Shown piece after piece: positions 1 to 11,217 of a DNA stretch of 64,000 nt (position 1 is the stretch's first letter; every line of letters begins with the position of its first letter). The stretch is taken from NCBI GenBank assembly GCA_006386115.1, contig VFIW01000094.1, forward strand, positions 97,211 to 161,210, written 5' to 3'. The DNA comes from Globisporangium splendens. Taxonomy: Eukaryota > Oomycota > Peronosporomycetes > Pythiales > Pythiaceae. A program made the position numbers and the translations under genes. The notes beneath the pieces were generated by a model. It was not told the DNA's origin. It made no database searches and saw only the letters and a program-made list of their open reading frames with translations.

Positions 1-337
1 CATCGCTTTTCGTGGCGATACGCGAGGTGCCGTGCTGAATACAACGCCCGGTGCATGAACTTCACTACTACTACTACTTGTAAATGCATTTGCCGAAGTG
101 TTAAACGATGCAGACGTTCGTGGCGACGCAGGTGGGGACGCCCCTAGCTTTCGTCGCATCTGAAACGAGACAAGTGAAGAAGCACGCGACGGTGAGCCTT
201 TCATGCGATCGCCACGCTGTACGTGGTAGTCACTGGCTGCAAATGCCAGTCCCATCATCTCAGACGAAGGCTGTGGGTCTGGAGGCCGGAGCGGGATTCC
301 ATGGCGACAGCAAATATCCAACTGACTCGGTCGTGGT
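1..337. other. Intergenic, left edge
   Basis: No supported gene. It lies downstream of the minus-strand IQ/WW/B-box gene. Short open frames on the plus strand have no recognisable motif and overlap the 3' end of that gene. Confidence 0.5.
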
Positions 338-3300
338 TCACTGAGGGCACTTGGTGGTGGACGGAGGATAGAAGCAACTCCAATTGCCATGTTGTCTCGC
401 TCGTCGGTAGTAGGACTCTGGTCGAGACCATCCGTGGGGTCGACAAGAGCTGATACTCTTCATGAGCTCTTGGCGCTTGCGCTCTTCGGGCGTGAGTCCG
501 TCATCTAATATTGCCTTGTTTCCTTTCTGCCTTCGCGAAAAGAGTTTCCCAAAGAGCCCGCGCTTCTTGATTGGCTTCTCGGATGCACTGGTGTCTGGAG
601 CTGCGTCTGGCTTGCCGTCGGCTCTTGCGGCTCCGCTTGAGCGCAGATTGCGACTCTGCGGCCGCTGAGCGAGTGCTTCTCGCTCCTGCATTTCGTGAAG
701 TTTCTCCTTGAGCTGCACGATCTCACTCTCGAGTTCTTTCCGCTTCTGAAGCTGCTCGCGCTCGTGGAACTGCAATTGATGGCGCTCGGTGCCAGATTTC
801 AGCACAAATGGCTGTTTCGTCGTCGATTCTTTCGTCTCGATGTTGAAAAAGATCGTCGCGTTCGTCTTCTCGTCAAAGATCTCGAGCCAATCGCCGACTT
901 GTGCGAAACTCTCCCACGCGATCCACGTATGCTGCTGCTTCTTGCCTTTGTCGTGGGTCGCAAGAAAGCAGGAGTCGCAAAAGCCGTCACCACAGAGATT
1001 GCACAGCCGCGTGCACTTGCGACGATCGCACTCGATGCAGTGTGAGTCTTTCGCGCTCGTCAGCTCGTCCTTCAGGATCTCAATTGGGGACCAGACATGG
1101 TCGTGCTTTTTCTGGCTTTGCAAGTGGATCCGGTCAAAGCACTGAATGCAAAACTCCTCGTCGCACTGCTCACAAAGCCGCGTGCCGACGCGTGCACTGC
1201 AGTCGCAGCACAGGATCGCACCAGTTCGGAAATGTAGCGACGCACTCGCGATATGAGCCGCCGCCTGCGCGCTTTCATGGACCACAGGAAAGCACTCTTC
1301 GCAGAAGAAGCAGCCTTTTGCTGCTGCTTGAACCGGAGTTGCTGTTGTTAAGTCTCTTGATAGTGGAGCTTGGACTTCACTGTCGAACACCGGTATTGTC
1401 GGAGACACGATTGTCGGACACGCGTCGCAGTAGTACGTAGCGAGATTAGCGTCATCCTTCTTCGCCTTGCACGCCAACGACAGGCAGCGACTTTGTTGTT
1501 TCGCCTTGATGAGCACTCGGAAATCGTGCCGTTGTTTGGCGCCAGTGTTGTCTGGGAATGTGTGGTGCTCCAGCAGGAAGCAGGGCATGCAGTACTGGCG
1601 CTGGAGTGGATCGTGGCAATCGAGGCATTCTTTCGTGGCCACGGCGGTTCGACATTTCCAGCAATTACCCTCGGGTACAGCATCGTTTTGACCTTGTCCA
1701 TCCTTTCGGCTGGAAGTCGCCGTATCTTCTGATCCAATGGACGGTGATGAAGACTCGGTAGAAGATCCCTTGGCTATTGTAGACTTTGTAGACTCTGCTT
1801 TGGTCGGTGAAGCCTCACCCTTTGCTGCTGGTACGTTCTTCTTCACCGGTCGATCCCATACACTCTCGAGCGTTGTCTCGTTGTAATAATACACGTTCCC
1901 ATACGCATCGCGCAGCTCGGTCCAACCCTCCTCCAGCTCCATGCTGCTATCACTGGTATGGTTTGCCTTGCCTTCCTTCAGCACTTTGCGTTGCTGCTTC
2001 TCAAGGTCGTGCTGTGCTTGCAGCTCGTGCTTCTTGAACGCGGCCGCTTCCGCGCGCCACCCGGCCAGCTCGTCATCGCGCTTCGCCTCCTTCATCTTGA
2101 GCTCCATGGCTTTGACTTTGCGGAGCTGAAGCTCCATTTGCTCGCGCTGGCACTGCTCTCGCCACATCAGTTCGTCTTCTTTCCACTTGCGCTCGCGAAT
2201 ATACGCGACCTTGATCGCGTCCAGCTTCTGCTTTTGGCGCATCCTGGCTGCATCCCGCCGCGCCAGAAACCCCCTCGTTACTCGCTACAGCTCGATCGCC
2301 ATCGCAGTCTCGAGCTCTCGACGCTTGATTGCTTGCATTTTCTTCACAACGTAGTCCACGAGGGCGACGAAACCTCGGTACATGCGCTGCAGAAACACGA
2401 TTGCATGGTCCTCCTTTGCGATTTGCGTCTGCGCAGCTCGAATATGGTCTTCAAGCCACAGACAATGCGTATTCGTGAAATGTTGCACGACGTCTTCTCC
2501 ACCATGAAGATAGTGCTCTGTCATGAACTGCAGCAGCGGTGAGGACTCGCGACTTGAGTCTCGACACTGCCGCGATTGCTCCAATTCCACCAACTGCATT
2601 ACCTGCTGCAGCAAAGGTGTGACTTTCCGAGCTTCCATGCCGCGTGTCCGCTTCTGGATAAGCAGCGCGGCATTCTGTGTGAGCAGCTCCTCGCGAGCTT
2701 TCAATTCCCGCATTCGAGAGACTCGCCTTCGCGCCAATGTACCACGGACCCATGTCTGGATGCGAACTGAGGCTTCATTACGCTGTCTGGTCTCCTCGAA
2801 GCGTCTATCCAGACGCCGTTGTCGCTCGCGACGCGCGAGTTTTGTCTTCATACCGCCCTGGATCGTGATCGTAGCACGGCGCGTGCGTTGGTACTGCTTG
2901 CGGTGGCGTCGACCTCGGAAGATCCTCTGAATCGCGGTCGCAGCTTGTTGACGGCGCAGTCGTTCCGCTTCTAACGAACCCCTGAGTTGCTTGGCCAAAT
3001 GCACACGATACGCACATTGAATACACAACGCAGCATGATATCTCTGCATCTCGATCCGCTCGCGCTGTGCCGAAAAGCGGAGTTGGAGCGCATACCGGCC
3101 TTTGCTGCGTCGCCAGCTTGCCTGCACGCGCCGCACCGCGAGGTCGAGCGTGCGCTCCCACATTTTGGCTCTGCACGCCTTCCTTCCTTGGAAGCCATGG
3201 AACACGCGCTCAATGTCGCGGGCAGCAGCCGCACGCATCGCTTCGTACCGCAGCTGTGCGAGTCGCGCGATCTCGGCATCCAGTATATCTCTCCTCACTT

Positions 3301-4829
3301 CAAAACGACGATACAATTCGACGCGTTGTCTATGCTTTCGCCAGCAGCGCTGAATGTCCAGCGCTCGCTGATTCTTATTCGACTGCCAGGTTCGTTTCTT
3401 GGTGAGTGCGGCTTTGGCTAGAAAACCTCGCACGCGGCGCTGAATCACTGTCGCTGAGTGTGCTTCCAGCTCCTGGCGGATTTGGAAGAGCTCTTTGCGA
3501 CGCGCCAGCTCTTTTCGCGCGAGTTTGAGGCGCCGTGGGCACTGGATTCGAATCGCAGCATGTTTGCGCACGATACGGCGTTCGATTCGCCTCTGCAGCA
3601 TTATTCGTCGGAAAAAGAACTGAATGCGGCGCGCACAGATGTTCTGCAACAGTAAATTAAAGCCGTTGCGCAGCGTGCTCCAACGCATCGCAGTTCCGTA
3701 CGCCTCAAACTTCAGCAATTGCTGGATCTCGACCTTCTGCTTGAACTCCTTATCGAGCGCCACTCGCTTTAGCCCAGTGAGGAGCGCCTTAGCGCGTCGC
3801 TGTCGGTACCGCACTTGAATCATAGTCACTGCGTGCTGCCGCTCTTTGTAGACGATCTCGCAGGTGATTTGGCGCCAGCGATGCAACGCGCGATCCAACG
3901 TCCCGATGTACGCGTCGCTCGCGAGTTTGTCGAACAACGCGAGTGCCTGTACTTGCGACCGATGGGACGCTGCTTGCTTCCGATCCTCCTTCTGCAGCCA
4001 AAGCAGGAACGCGTGCCAGCGCTCAAAGGCAGCACAGAGCATGCGATGCTGCAGCCTCGTGAAGATCGACGTGATCGTGCGCACGCTTTGCTCCTTGCAG
4101 TACGTGCGATCGAGATTGCGCTCAAACAAGAACGACAATGGCAACTTGGCCTTCTCGGCTTCAATTTGGCTCGTGACAAGTTCCTAAGCGTGAAATACAG
4201 CATGTGTGAGCGCCATGAGCAACACTTTGCATTCAGGTTGAAATTACGTGAGAGTACCTTGAGCTTTCGCTCTGCGTCAGCGAGGTCGTAGAGCTGCTTC
4301 GTGTATCGCATCGCAAGCACGCCGTCAGGGTGCTGGCTGGTCACCATTGGATTTGCTTTCGAGAGCACGGGGAAGCTGGCATCAATGACAAACGAGTGGA
4401 TGTCAGCACATCAGCTTTCCTATATAAAGGAGGCACCACTGAGGACAAACAGTAAGAGCCAAACCTGAGCGACAGGATGTTGCGCTTCTGCTTCCTTTTC
4501 TTCTCGATCCGCGCTTTCTTCTTCCGCGCCTTTTCTCGCTGCTTGAGAAGATCCATGTCGGATTGTATGGTCTCGAAGAGCAGCGCAGGATCCTGAGGTG
4601 ACGCAGTCGCAATCACTGTCTGATTATTGTGGAATGGTGAGCGTATGGACGGCATGCACTTGACTGCATCCGGTATGCCGTTCGTGTCAGAGCACTCGCG
4701 AATGTCCGTTTTAGGATCTCTCTTAAAGCTTGAAAGGCTCGGGCATTGCTGATTTCTCCCCTTCGTTTTCTCTGGACACAGAACCTCTTCACGCAAATTA
4801 GACTTACCTGCAGTCAGCCCTAAAGTCAT
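338..4829 (-). pseudogene. IQ-motif / WW / B-box zinc-finger protein, interrupted by an in-frame amber
   Basis: Three exons: 4829-4465, 4375-4258 and 4183-338, with introns 4464-4376 and 4257-4184. Phases close, giving 1,443 codons. The ATG at 4829 opens a charged Lys/Arg-rich coiled coil. The large exon holds a long alpha-helical array of IQ motifs (repeated I/LQ-x3-RG-x3-R), which bind calmodulin or centrin in known families. Next comes a helical region and a WW domain (GWTELRDAYGNVYYYN around 1850-1930), then three Cys/His clusters of B-box type between about 960 and 1680, and a C-terminal coiled coil. The frame is open throughout except for one TAG at 2287-2285 (codon 794). Coding resumes in the same frame with RVTRGFLARR. 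The stop sits where the invariant Gln of an IQ motif belongs, so one CAG-to-TAG change explains it. It could be a pseudogene, a polymorphism, a sequencing error or readthrough. If translation stops there, the WW and B-box part is lost. Cellular role unknown; a cytoskeletal or basal-body scaffold is my inference. Confidence 0.72.
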
Positions 4830-4923
4830 CGTCCATTGAAGTCGTCACTAATATATCTATGCAATACATCTATCAAGTCAAAAACTCCTTGTGTTTTCAC
4901 TCCACTCTGTAAAGTCAACCGAG

Positions 4924-6120
4924 TTAATCGTCGTTGTCGCTTCCCCAGACCACATCGTCGTCGTCCTCCTCCTCCTCGTGAGCGTCGCTGCTGCTGTCAC
5001 TGTCCCCTACATTCGCGTTGTCTCGTTTCACTTGCTCTATGAATGCTTCAAAGCCAGAGCCGCCAGCGAGATGGTCGACGAGATCCGTTGGCACGCGGTA
5101 GCCACTCAATGGATTCGGTCGAATCGCTTGTTCAGACTCAACGATCCGGAAATCCACAACGTCCTGCACGGCGTCCTCACCGTCATCGTCGCTGTCGTTG
5201 CCAGCGGACACGTTCCTGGAGCGGGTGTTCGCTTCACGCAACTCCAAGAGCTCGTCCCACGTGAACAGGAGCGTATCAGTCACTGCGCCAAACACGTTGA
5301 TGTCCAAGAGGTACACACGATTCTGCTTGTCGACATACACGTCGAAAATAAAGTCTGCGTCTGGGAAAATGGCCGACTTCGCCCTTTGCTTCTTGGTTGC
5401 GCCGTCGGTGCTCTCGCGGAAGAAATGCTTCTCGAAAAAGCTGTAGATGAGCTCGCACAGATGATCTTGCTGGTCGAATAGGAATGCGTAGTACTCATCG
5501 CAGTTCCGCTGCGAGACGCCCACAAGCGAGTGGTTGACGACAAAGCAGCGGAAGAGCATCGAATCGTAGAAACTGCACCACTTCTTCAGCACGAGGTACA
5601 CTTCCTCCGGTCCATTTCGTGTCACTGGCACGGCAACAGCAGCAGCAACTTCTTCATCTGCCGATACTTCACCTTGCTGCGATTGCGGAACGATCGCGTC
5701 TAGCGCCGTGCAGCCGGCGTAGACCTCGCTGATATCGTGCACGACAAAGTCGGACGACTTGAGCAGCAAGAACACGTCCTCAAAGTTGACGCACTGCATG
5801 GTGCCGAGCATCCAGGACGCGTCACGCGGACAGCTCCAGTTGAGCTTCGGGAACACTTTGCCCTTGAAGCGGCGCAGCGTGGCCTCGACCTGCTCGCGCA
5901 CGCTCTGCAGCGCCTGCTGTTGCTCGAGTTGGAGTTGCTGTTTGGAGCCGCTGCGCTGCGCGTCCGGCAGCACGACACCGTCCGCGAGGATCAGCGACAC
6001 GAACGCCGGCGGCAGCGTGACCACGACGCTCTTGATGGACACATGCTCGAAGGACGGGTACCACGTGCAGAAGGCGCAGTGGTCCACCTGCGCGCGCGTG
6101 TATGCAGGCGCGGTCGCCAT
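4924..6120 (-). CDS. CDC123 / D123 family protein (eIF2 assembly chaperone)
   Basis: Single exon, 398 aa. CDC123 proteins are cytosolic ATP-grasp proteins that bind eIF2-gamma and promote assembly of the eIF2 heterotrimer. Visible family signatures are LNWSCPRDASWM (about residue 100), FEDVFLLLKSSDF, WCSFYDSMLFRCFV, the NCDEYYAF segment, and the nucleotide-site stretch FIFDVYVDKQNRVYLLDIN followed by FG-x-VTDTLLFTW near residue 290. In animals the last motif reads DFNPFG; here it is DINVFG, keeping the Asp and Asn. The C-terminus is strongly acidic (Asp/Glu runs), as is common in the family. The protein is slightly longer than the human one because of low-complexity Gln/Ala/Val inserts. It is divergently arranged with the dynein chain gene, 315 bp away. 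Confidence 0.93.
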   Translation of the reverse strand: MATAPAYTRAQVDHCAFCTWYPSFEHVSIKSVVVTLPPAFVSLILADGVVLPDAQRSGSKQQLQLEQQQALQSVREQVEATLRRFKGKVFPKLNWSCPRDASWMLGTMQCVNFEDVFLLLKSSDFVVHDISEVYAGCTALDAIVPQSQQGEVSADEEVAAAVAVPVTRNGPEEVYLVLKKWCSFYDSMLFRCFVVNHSLVGVSQRNCDEYYAFLFDQQDHLCELIYSFFEKHFFRESTDGATKKQRAKSAIFPDADFIFDVYVDKQNRVYLLDINVFGAVTDTLLFTWDELLELREANTRSRNVSAGNDSDDDGEDAVQDVVDFRIVESEQAIRPNPLSGYRVPTDLVDHLAGGSGFEAFIEQVKRDNANVGDSDSSSDAHEEEEDDDDVVWGSDNDD

Positions 6121-6435
6121 TTTGGATGGTCTTCTTGCCTTTCAGTTCTGTTGGAATGGAACCGCAGCTGCTCATTGTGCATGCTTTTGAATAGGTCAAT
6201 CGAATTATAGAGTAAATTGTATTCGTGGAGGCTTACCTACTGCTTATGTAATATTGTGTTTACTAAGGGACTATTATTGACTACAATTACTAATTTTAGA
6301 TATCATTGAGTACAGTTTTGCAATGTATGTTTTAGATAGAGTTGTTTATCAAATTATTGCATTGAAAGGGTTATTTATGAGAATACTATTGCAGTGAGCC
6401 AAAAGCTGTTGACCCATTTCCACTGTCGCGACAAA
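6121..6435. promoter_or_regulatory. Divergent promoter region, CDC123 / dynein light intermediate chain
   Basis: This 315-bp AT-rich spacer separates two divergent start codons (6120 minus, 6436 plus) and must hold both promoters. I see no convincing oomycete initiator; CCATTTCCACTG at about 6414-6425 is only a partial match on the plus side. Confidence 0.5.
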
Positions 6436-7906
6436 ATGGACCGAAAAGGCGCGGACCGCAAGGTACACATGCGGCTGCATTCGCTGCATTGCAGTGCGTT
6501 TACGTGCGGTACCCTCACGGCAAGAGGTTCACTCTGAGTATGTGTATGTATTGCTGCAGGCGTCCGACGCGAAGACGCCGTCGTCGTCGTCCAAGGACAT
6601 TTGGATGATGCTGGCGTCCATGGATCCCGCAAAAGACGCCAAACAAGCGCAGTTGTCCCCGAAGAGCTCGCAACTGCCGATGGCAAAAACAACAACGCGA
6701 ATGTGCTAGAAGAACGCGACACATTCACGCTCACTGCCGGTTCGAAAGAGTCCGGGAAGACGTCGCTGACGGCGACTTTCCGCAACTCCGCCAAAGGTAA
6801 GTGTGCACGCAACACCAATGTCAACAGACACTGACGCGCTTCTAATGTGCTTATTGCATTGTATGTGCATGCATTCGCTATTGTAGCTGATGAAACCAAG
6901 CCCGCAACTGCGCTGGACTACGTGTTTGTGCGTCTGAAAGGGTCCAATGGCGCACGTCCACCCGTGGCGCACATGTGGGAGCTCGCGAAGTCGAAATGCG
7001 TGAACGAGATAGTTCGCGTTCCGCTTGCGGCTGAGCGCATCCTCAACGGCGCGTCAGTGCTCGCACTCGATCTGTCGACGCCTGGAGATATTGTCCCGTA
7101 CTTGATCAAGTGGCTTCACACTTTGTACAAATGCGTGCACGATGTCCTCAAGATCAAGGAGAAGAACTCGGTGGATAAGTTTGCAGTCGACAAGTTGAAA
7201 CAAGAAGCCATGGGACGATATGGTTCATCTCATCCAGGCAAAGACGAAGTGGTGCCCATGCCGTTGCTTTTGCTGATCTTGGGCAACAAGTACGACGCGT
7301 TCCGCGACGAAGACAGCGTCAAGCGCAAGGGGATCATCCAAGCAGTGCGCTACTTGGCACATCTCTATGGCGCGACAGTGCTGTTCACGAGCACGAAGGA
7401 TAAGAACCTTGTGATGCAATTCCGATCGGCCATGAAAAACTTCGCCTTCCGCGCTCCTGGAGCCACGAAAGGTTCAAAGGAAGTCGATATCGCAAAGCCA
7501 TTGTTCGTGCCAGCAGGCGCCGATCTCTTTGAAGACATTGGTATGCCAAAAACGGTGACTCGACACGAATTCAACAAAGAGCAGCATGAGGAGTGTGCAA
7601 AGCAGTGGAAGGAGATCGCGAGCGAGTACTACCTGCCCTCGGGAGACGTGACAGGTGCGAACCAGGAAGATGAACTGGACTCGAAGGAGCAGGAGGAGAA
7701 AGACAAGTACCCTGAGCCAAACATCGACCGCGTTCGGTAGCGAAAGAGGTATGATAATTGCATGTGTGTGTATGCTCAAATCCGTCCTAGCTGCTTCACA
7801 TAGAGCATTGGCATACTTGGGACACTACGTGATGTGCAGGGAGGACTTGCAGCGCTATCGTGACAATCGGAAGAAAGCGCTCGAGAAGAAGACCAAAGCG
7901 GCGTGA
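6436..7906 (+). CDS. DYNC2LI1: Cytoplasmic dynein-2 light intermediate chain (possible frameshift in exon 2)
   Basis: Exons 6436-6462, 6560-6796, 6887-7736 and 7840-7906. Dynein-2 LIC belongs to the retrograde intraflagellar transport motor. Signatures are the P-loop GSKESGKTSL in exon 2, then TALDYVFVR, VLALDLSTPGDIVPYL, LILGNKYDAF (guanine-site-like NKYD), VRYLAHLYGATVLFTSTKD, and KPLFVPAGADLFEDIG. The last exon (EDLQRYRDNRKKALEKKTKA) was recovered by splicing CG at 7735-7736 to G at 7840; without it the frame ends at 7738. One problem remains. The exon 2 frame carrying KDIWMMLASMD, which fits the family N-terminus, stops at 6707-6709, while the P-loop lies one frame over. Either one base is missing between about 6640 and 6690, or a donor at 6509 (intron 6509-6559) is used, which stays open but replaces KDIWMMLA. 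Its presence suggests flagellate zoospores unless the gene is decaying. Confidence 0.85.
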
Positions 7907-8342
7907 CCAAGGTAACCAACAGCAGCAGATGGAATGACATGCATATCTACAGACGACGGCGGTTTACGCACCTACTGTGCAGCTAATAACGCTCTTAGTG
8001 TGGGAAGTGTACGTCTCACGCACTAATGCTGCAGCAAGCACGCATCTTTCCAAGATCACGCCAATTGTGTGACCCCAAAGAAAGATACACAGGTCCTCAA
8101 CGACCATCATTCTCCATTTATATGATCTCAATATCCGCCAATCAAGTCTACAATCCACACATTTCATCCAGTAAAACATGCTCATTCTTTTCATTACGAT
8201 ATGTTATTGGTTAATATTTTGATTTCTGAGGCTGCAAAAAGCTGAAAGAGGGGAAGGGGGGGGGAAGCTGACCCGAAAGATTTCGTTGTTGCTTCCCCCA
8301 TACAAAAGAACGAAGAGAAAGCAGAAGCAGACGCACGAGAAA
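7907..8342. other. Intergenic between dynein chain and PSMB2
   Basis: No gene. GCTCATTCT at 8180-8188 matches the first nine bases of the oomycete initiator consensus (GCTCATTYY), about 155 bp before the PSMB2 ATG. The second half of the consensus is poor. A G-rich run lies at 8251-8265. Confidence 0.35.
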
Positions 8343-9307
8343 ATGGACTCGATCTTCGGCATCGTGGGCAAGGACTTTGTGATCGTGGCGGCCGACGCCA
8401 AAGTGGCGCGCTCCATCCTCGTCTACAAGGACGACGAAGACAAGGTGCGTCTGCTAGTGTATGTGTGACGTCCGTATGCGGAAAAGATACGACGACACCT
8501 GACGCTCCGCCCGCGATGCGATTATGGATCAGGATGCATATGCGTTTTACTAACTCCTACTATGCGCATGCTGTGCCGTTGTGGTGTTTGTGATGCGCTT
8601 GCTGTTTGCTGTGTAGACGGTGGATTTGGACTCGCACAAGGTGCTCGTTGGATCGGGTCCGCAGAGCGACCGCGTGGGGTTCAGCGAATACATCCAGAAG
8701 AACATGAAGCTCTACGAGTTGCGCAACGGCGTGTCGCTCAACGGTCCAGCGACGGCAAACTTCGTGCGTGGTGAATTGGCGCGATTTTTGCGCAAGTCGC
8801 CGTACCAGGTCAACTTGCTGATCGGCGCCGTCGATGAAGAGACGACGCCAGAGGACAAGAAGCAGATCGTGCCGTCGCTGCACTGGATCGACTACTTGGG
8901 CACGCTCGCGACCGTGAACTTCGGCGCCCACGGCTATGGCGCGAACTTTTGCCTGTCGATCTTTGACAGAGAGTGGAGAGTACGTTCCGCTGTGCATCGA
9001 TATATCCCACTGGGACGAGCATACTCACGGAAATGGGAGCACGACTGACGCTATTTGTGTATGTGGTGATGCTATTTAGCCTGATCTTAATGTGGAAGAA
9101 GCGCATGCGATCCTGAAGAAATGCCGCAGCGAATTAGAACAACGCTTCCTTGTTCGCAACGGCAAATGGCTCTACAAGGTACGATTGCTGGAGCAAAATT
9201 GCCCGCATGTTTGGATTTTACCTAGTAATTTTATCTTCTGTGTGTGGTTGTATACAAAATGCTAGATCATTGACGCAAACGGCGTGCGCGTGCTGGAATT
9301 CGAGTAA
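8343..9307 (+). CDS. PSMB2: 20S proteasome subunit beta type 2 (beta-4)
   Basis: Exons 8343-8444, 8617-8979, 9080-9178 and 9266-9307; phases close for about 200 aa. PSMB2 is a structural, non-catalytic beta subunit of the 20S core. It begins MDSIFGIVGKDFVIVAAD, matching the family N-terminus, which lacks the processed catalytic Thr of active beta subunits. Family hallmarks are SEYIQKNMKLYELRNG, ANFVRGELARFLR, YQVNLLIGAVDE, LHWIDYLGTLATVNFGAHGYGANFC, LSIFDREW and the C-terminal IIDANGVRVLEFE encoded by the 42-bp last exon. Introns are 172, 100 and 87 bp. A 17-residue insert (ETTPEDKKQIVPSL) before the DYLG motif is longer than in animals. It lies tandem to the dynein chain gene, with 436 bp between. 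Confidence 0.95.
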
Positions 9308-10211
9308 ATGCTGGATGAGAAAGCGGAGAAATAATGAGCGGGACAGTTCAGATCGAAGCAAACCACAGCAGCAAGCACGCACAAAAAGAATGTAACAAGA
9401 CGTGGTAAAAGGTCGGTCCTTTTTCTACATTAACAAATCGAGTCGTTTGCAGCCTTGTTTTATTTCAGAATTTGTTGCTGCATGAGCGACGCCAATTCGT
9501 GAGACTCGAGATGGAGATGAATATGAGTCAGAGTATGAACCCTTTGAAGCGAGCAACACAGGGATGGAAATGTTCTGCAGTACGCGTTTTGCGCCAACGC
9601 TACGAAGCATGAAAGCGCAAAAGGCGATTTGTACTTCAACTTTGAAAATGGATTGGCACGTGATTGCGCGGACTTGCTGGAGCTATCCTGTTGGAAGACA
9701 AAGGATAGAGACACGAGCGAGTGGAAGCATAGGTAGCTCTATATGTCGGATATGTTCGACCCCATCACAACGATCTCACAGCTGCAGGATGTTCGCGTAA
9801 GAGCAGTGCTCTCGCTAATGGCAGGGAAGAAGGCACAGAGTGGTCAGGGACCACTACGCCATAACCACGGACTGCCAGAAAAGTGAAGGAAAAGAAACTG
9901 GAAAGCGAACGCCATCAAAGCAGACAGAATGAAATGCCGAATGCGGTTAAATGGCTACAACATGAGCCGTCTTCATAATCCGTTGGAGTCCGAGGAAAAG
10001 ATCTCGGCGCATGCTATTTCGCAAAGCCACGACATGTCCTTATTCACACTGGACAGCAAAAAAAGATGCAGCAAAGCAGTCTGACGCTTGCACGGAAGCG
10101 TTAACGTAATGAGAGCATCAGTGCTTCATGTGGACATTCAAAATCTGAAGTCCTTTCTCCAAAAGCACTCGCAGTATAACGCATACACGCCACACACCAC
10201 CATCGCACAAT
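9308..10211. other. Gene-poor stretch with short coding-like fragments
   Basis: No intact gene. Plus-strand pieces have protein-like composition but break every 30-60 codons. One at about 9599-9730 reads GDLYFNFENGLARDCADLLE; others are at about 9745-9880 and 9945-10080. I do not recognise a family. They may be the decayed 5' part of the neighbouring thioesterase relic or of an unrelated gene. Confidence 0.3.
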
Positions 10212-11217
10212 GTGCAGCAAAGCTCATTAACGTGCGTGCGTACGAGCTCATACTCTAGCGTACGTGAGCCTGGATATTTTTATCCACACTGCAAGCCAGA
10301 TGTCCAAGGTTTCCTTCTTTCATGGCAAGTGGCAATCCGACCCCACCGCGTTGGCATCCACCTGACTGGCAGTCTTGGTCGATGGATGAGCGGTACTTTT
10401 CCAAAATCGAGTTGATCGCGCAAGCAGTCATTGAAGAGATGGACGATCACAAGGTCCGCAGTTTCGTCAGTCTTCTGCCACCGCGAACGGTACGTTCTAC
10501 GGATCAAAACCAGAACACCAGCGCGCACTCGTCGGCTTTACGAACTGCGTGGCACCCGCCTTCTTTGCCGGAACCGAGTTTGACTTGACCAAGTATGGAT
10601 CAGCAGATTATACCAGCAAGTACCAGTACGACCACCAAGTGTTTGCGCGGAGTCCTCCCGAACTCCAAAACAAGTTTGCGCAATTCAATGTATCGCGCTC
10701 GCCGGTGACCAGCGACTTGCTCGCATACAACACGTTTCTCCCCAAGTCCAACAACCTCACTCCAGATTCGACCGATGAAGGAAAGCAGGATCAGCAACGC
10801 TGCTGTACAAGCTTCTTGAAGCTCGAACAAGCCCACTACTTGGCTTCGCCTGACGACGGAGCGATCGCGCCATGGGAGACGTCCACTCTTGGTCAATACA
10901 GCGAGCCCGATTCAGTTGAAGACATTCCGATCAAGTTTGCGTCCATGACTGTGCTTGAGATGGAAGATACAGCGGGGTACCAGCAAGACACGTACTGCCT
11001 GAAGACACTGGATGACCGTGACGGACTCTCTCGACACATTGTGCCTGGTGTGGCTCATGTTGACTGGATTTTTAGCGACGAGGTGTACGATCAACACGCC
11101 TGCCGCTTCTCGGTTCATTTCAACCCAGTAGACACTCCAGTGCCCGTGGGCATTGTTTCGCTTGAAGTCTCCTCGACTTCATACGCGTCTTCATTTTACC
11201 ACCAACACTGTTTTTAA
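10212..11217 (+). pseudogene. Palmitoyl-protein thioesterase relic
   Basis: PPT enzymes are alpha/beta hydrolases that remove palmitate from proteins, usually in the lysosome or vacuole. The C-terminal two thirds is readable: NGTFYGSKPEHQRALVGF (about 10488-10541), VAPAFFAGTEFDLTKYG, a long helical part, FLKLEQAHYLASPDDGAIAP before the catalytic Asp region, and YCLKTLDDRDGLSRH with a nearby VPGVAHVDWIFSDEV near the catalytic His. Upstream, EEMDDHKVRSFVS (about 10432-10470) fits the family, but a one-base shift separates it from NGTFYG. The G-x-S-x-G nucleophile region expected near 10360-10420 is scrambled across frames. The N-terminal part and signal peptide are not found. It is therefore a broken gene; the family call rests on motif order only. 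Confidence 0.62.
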
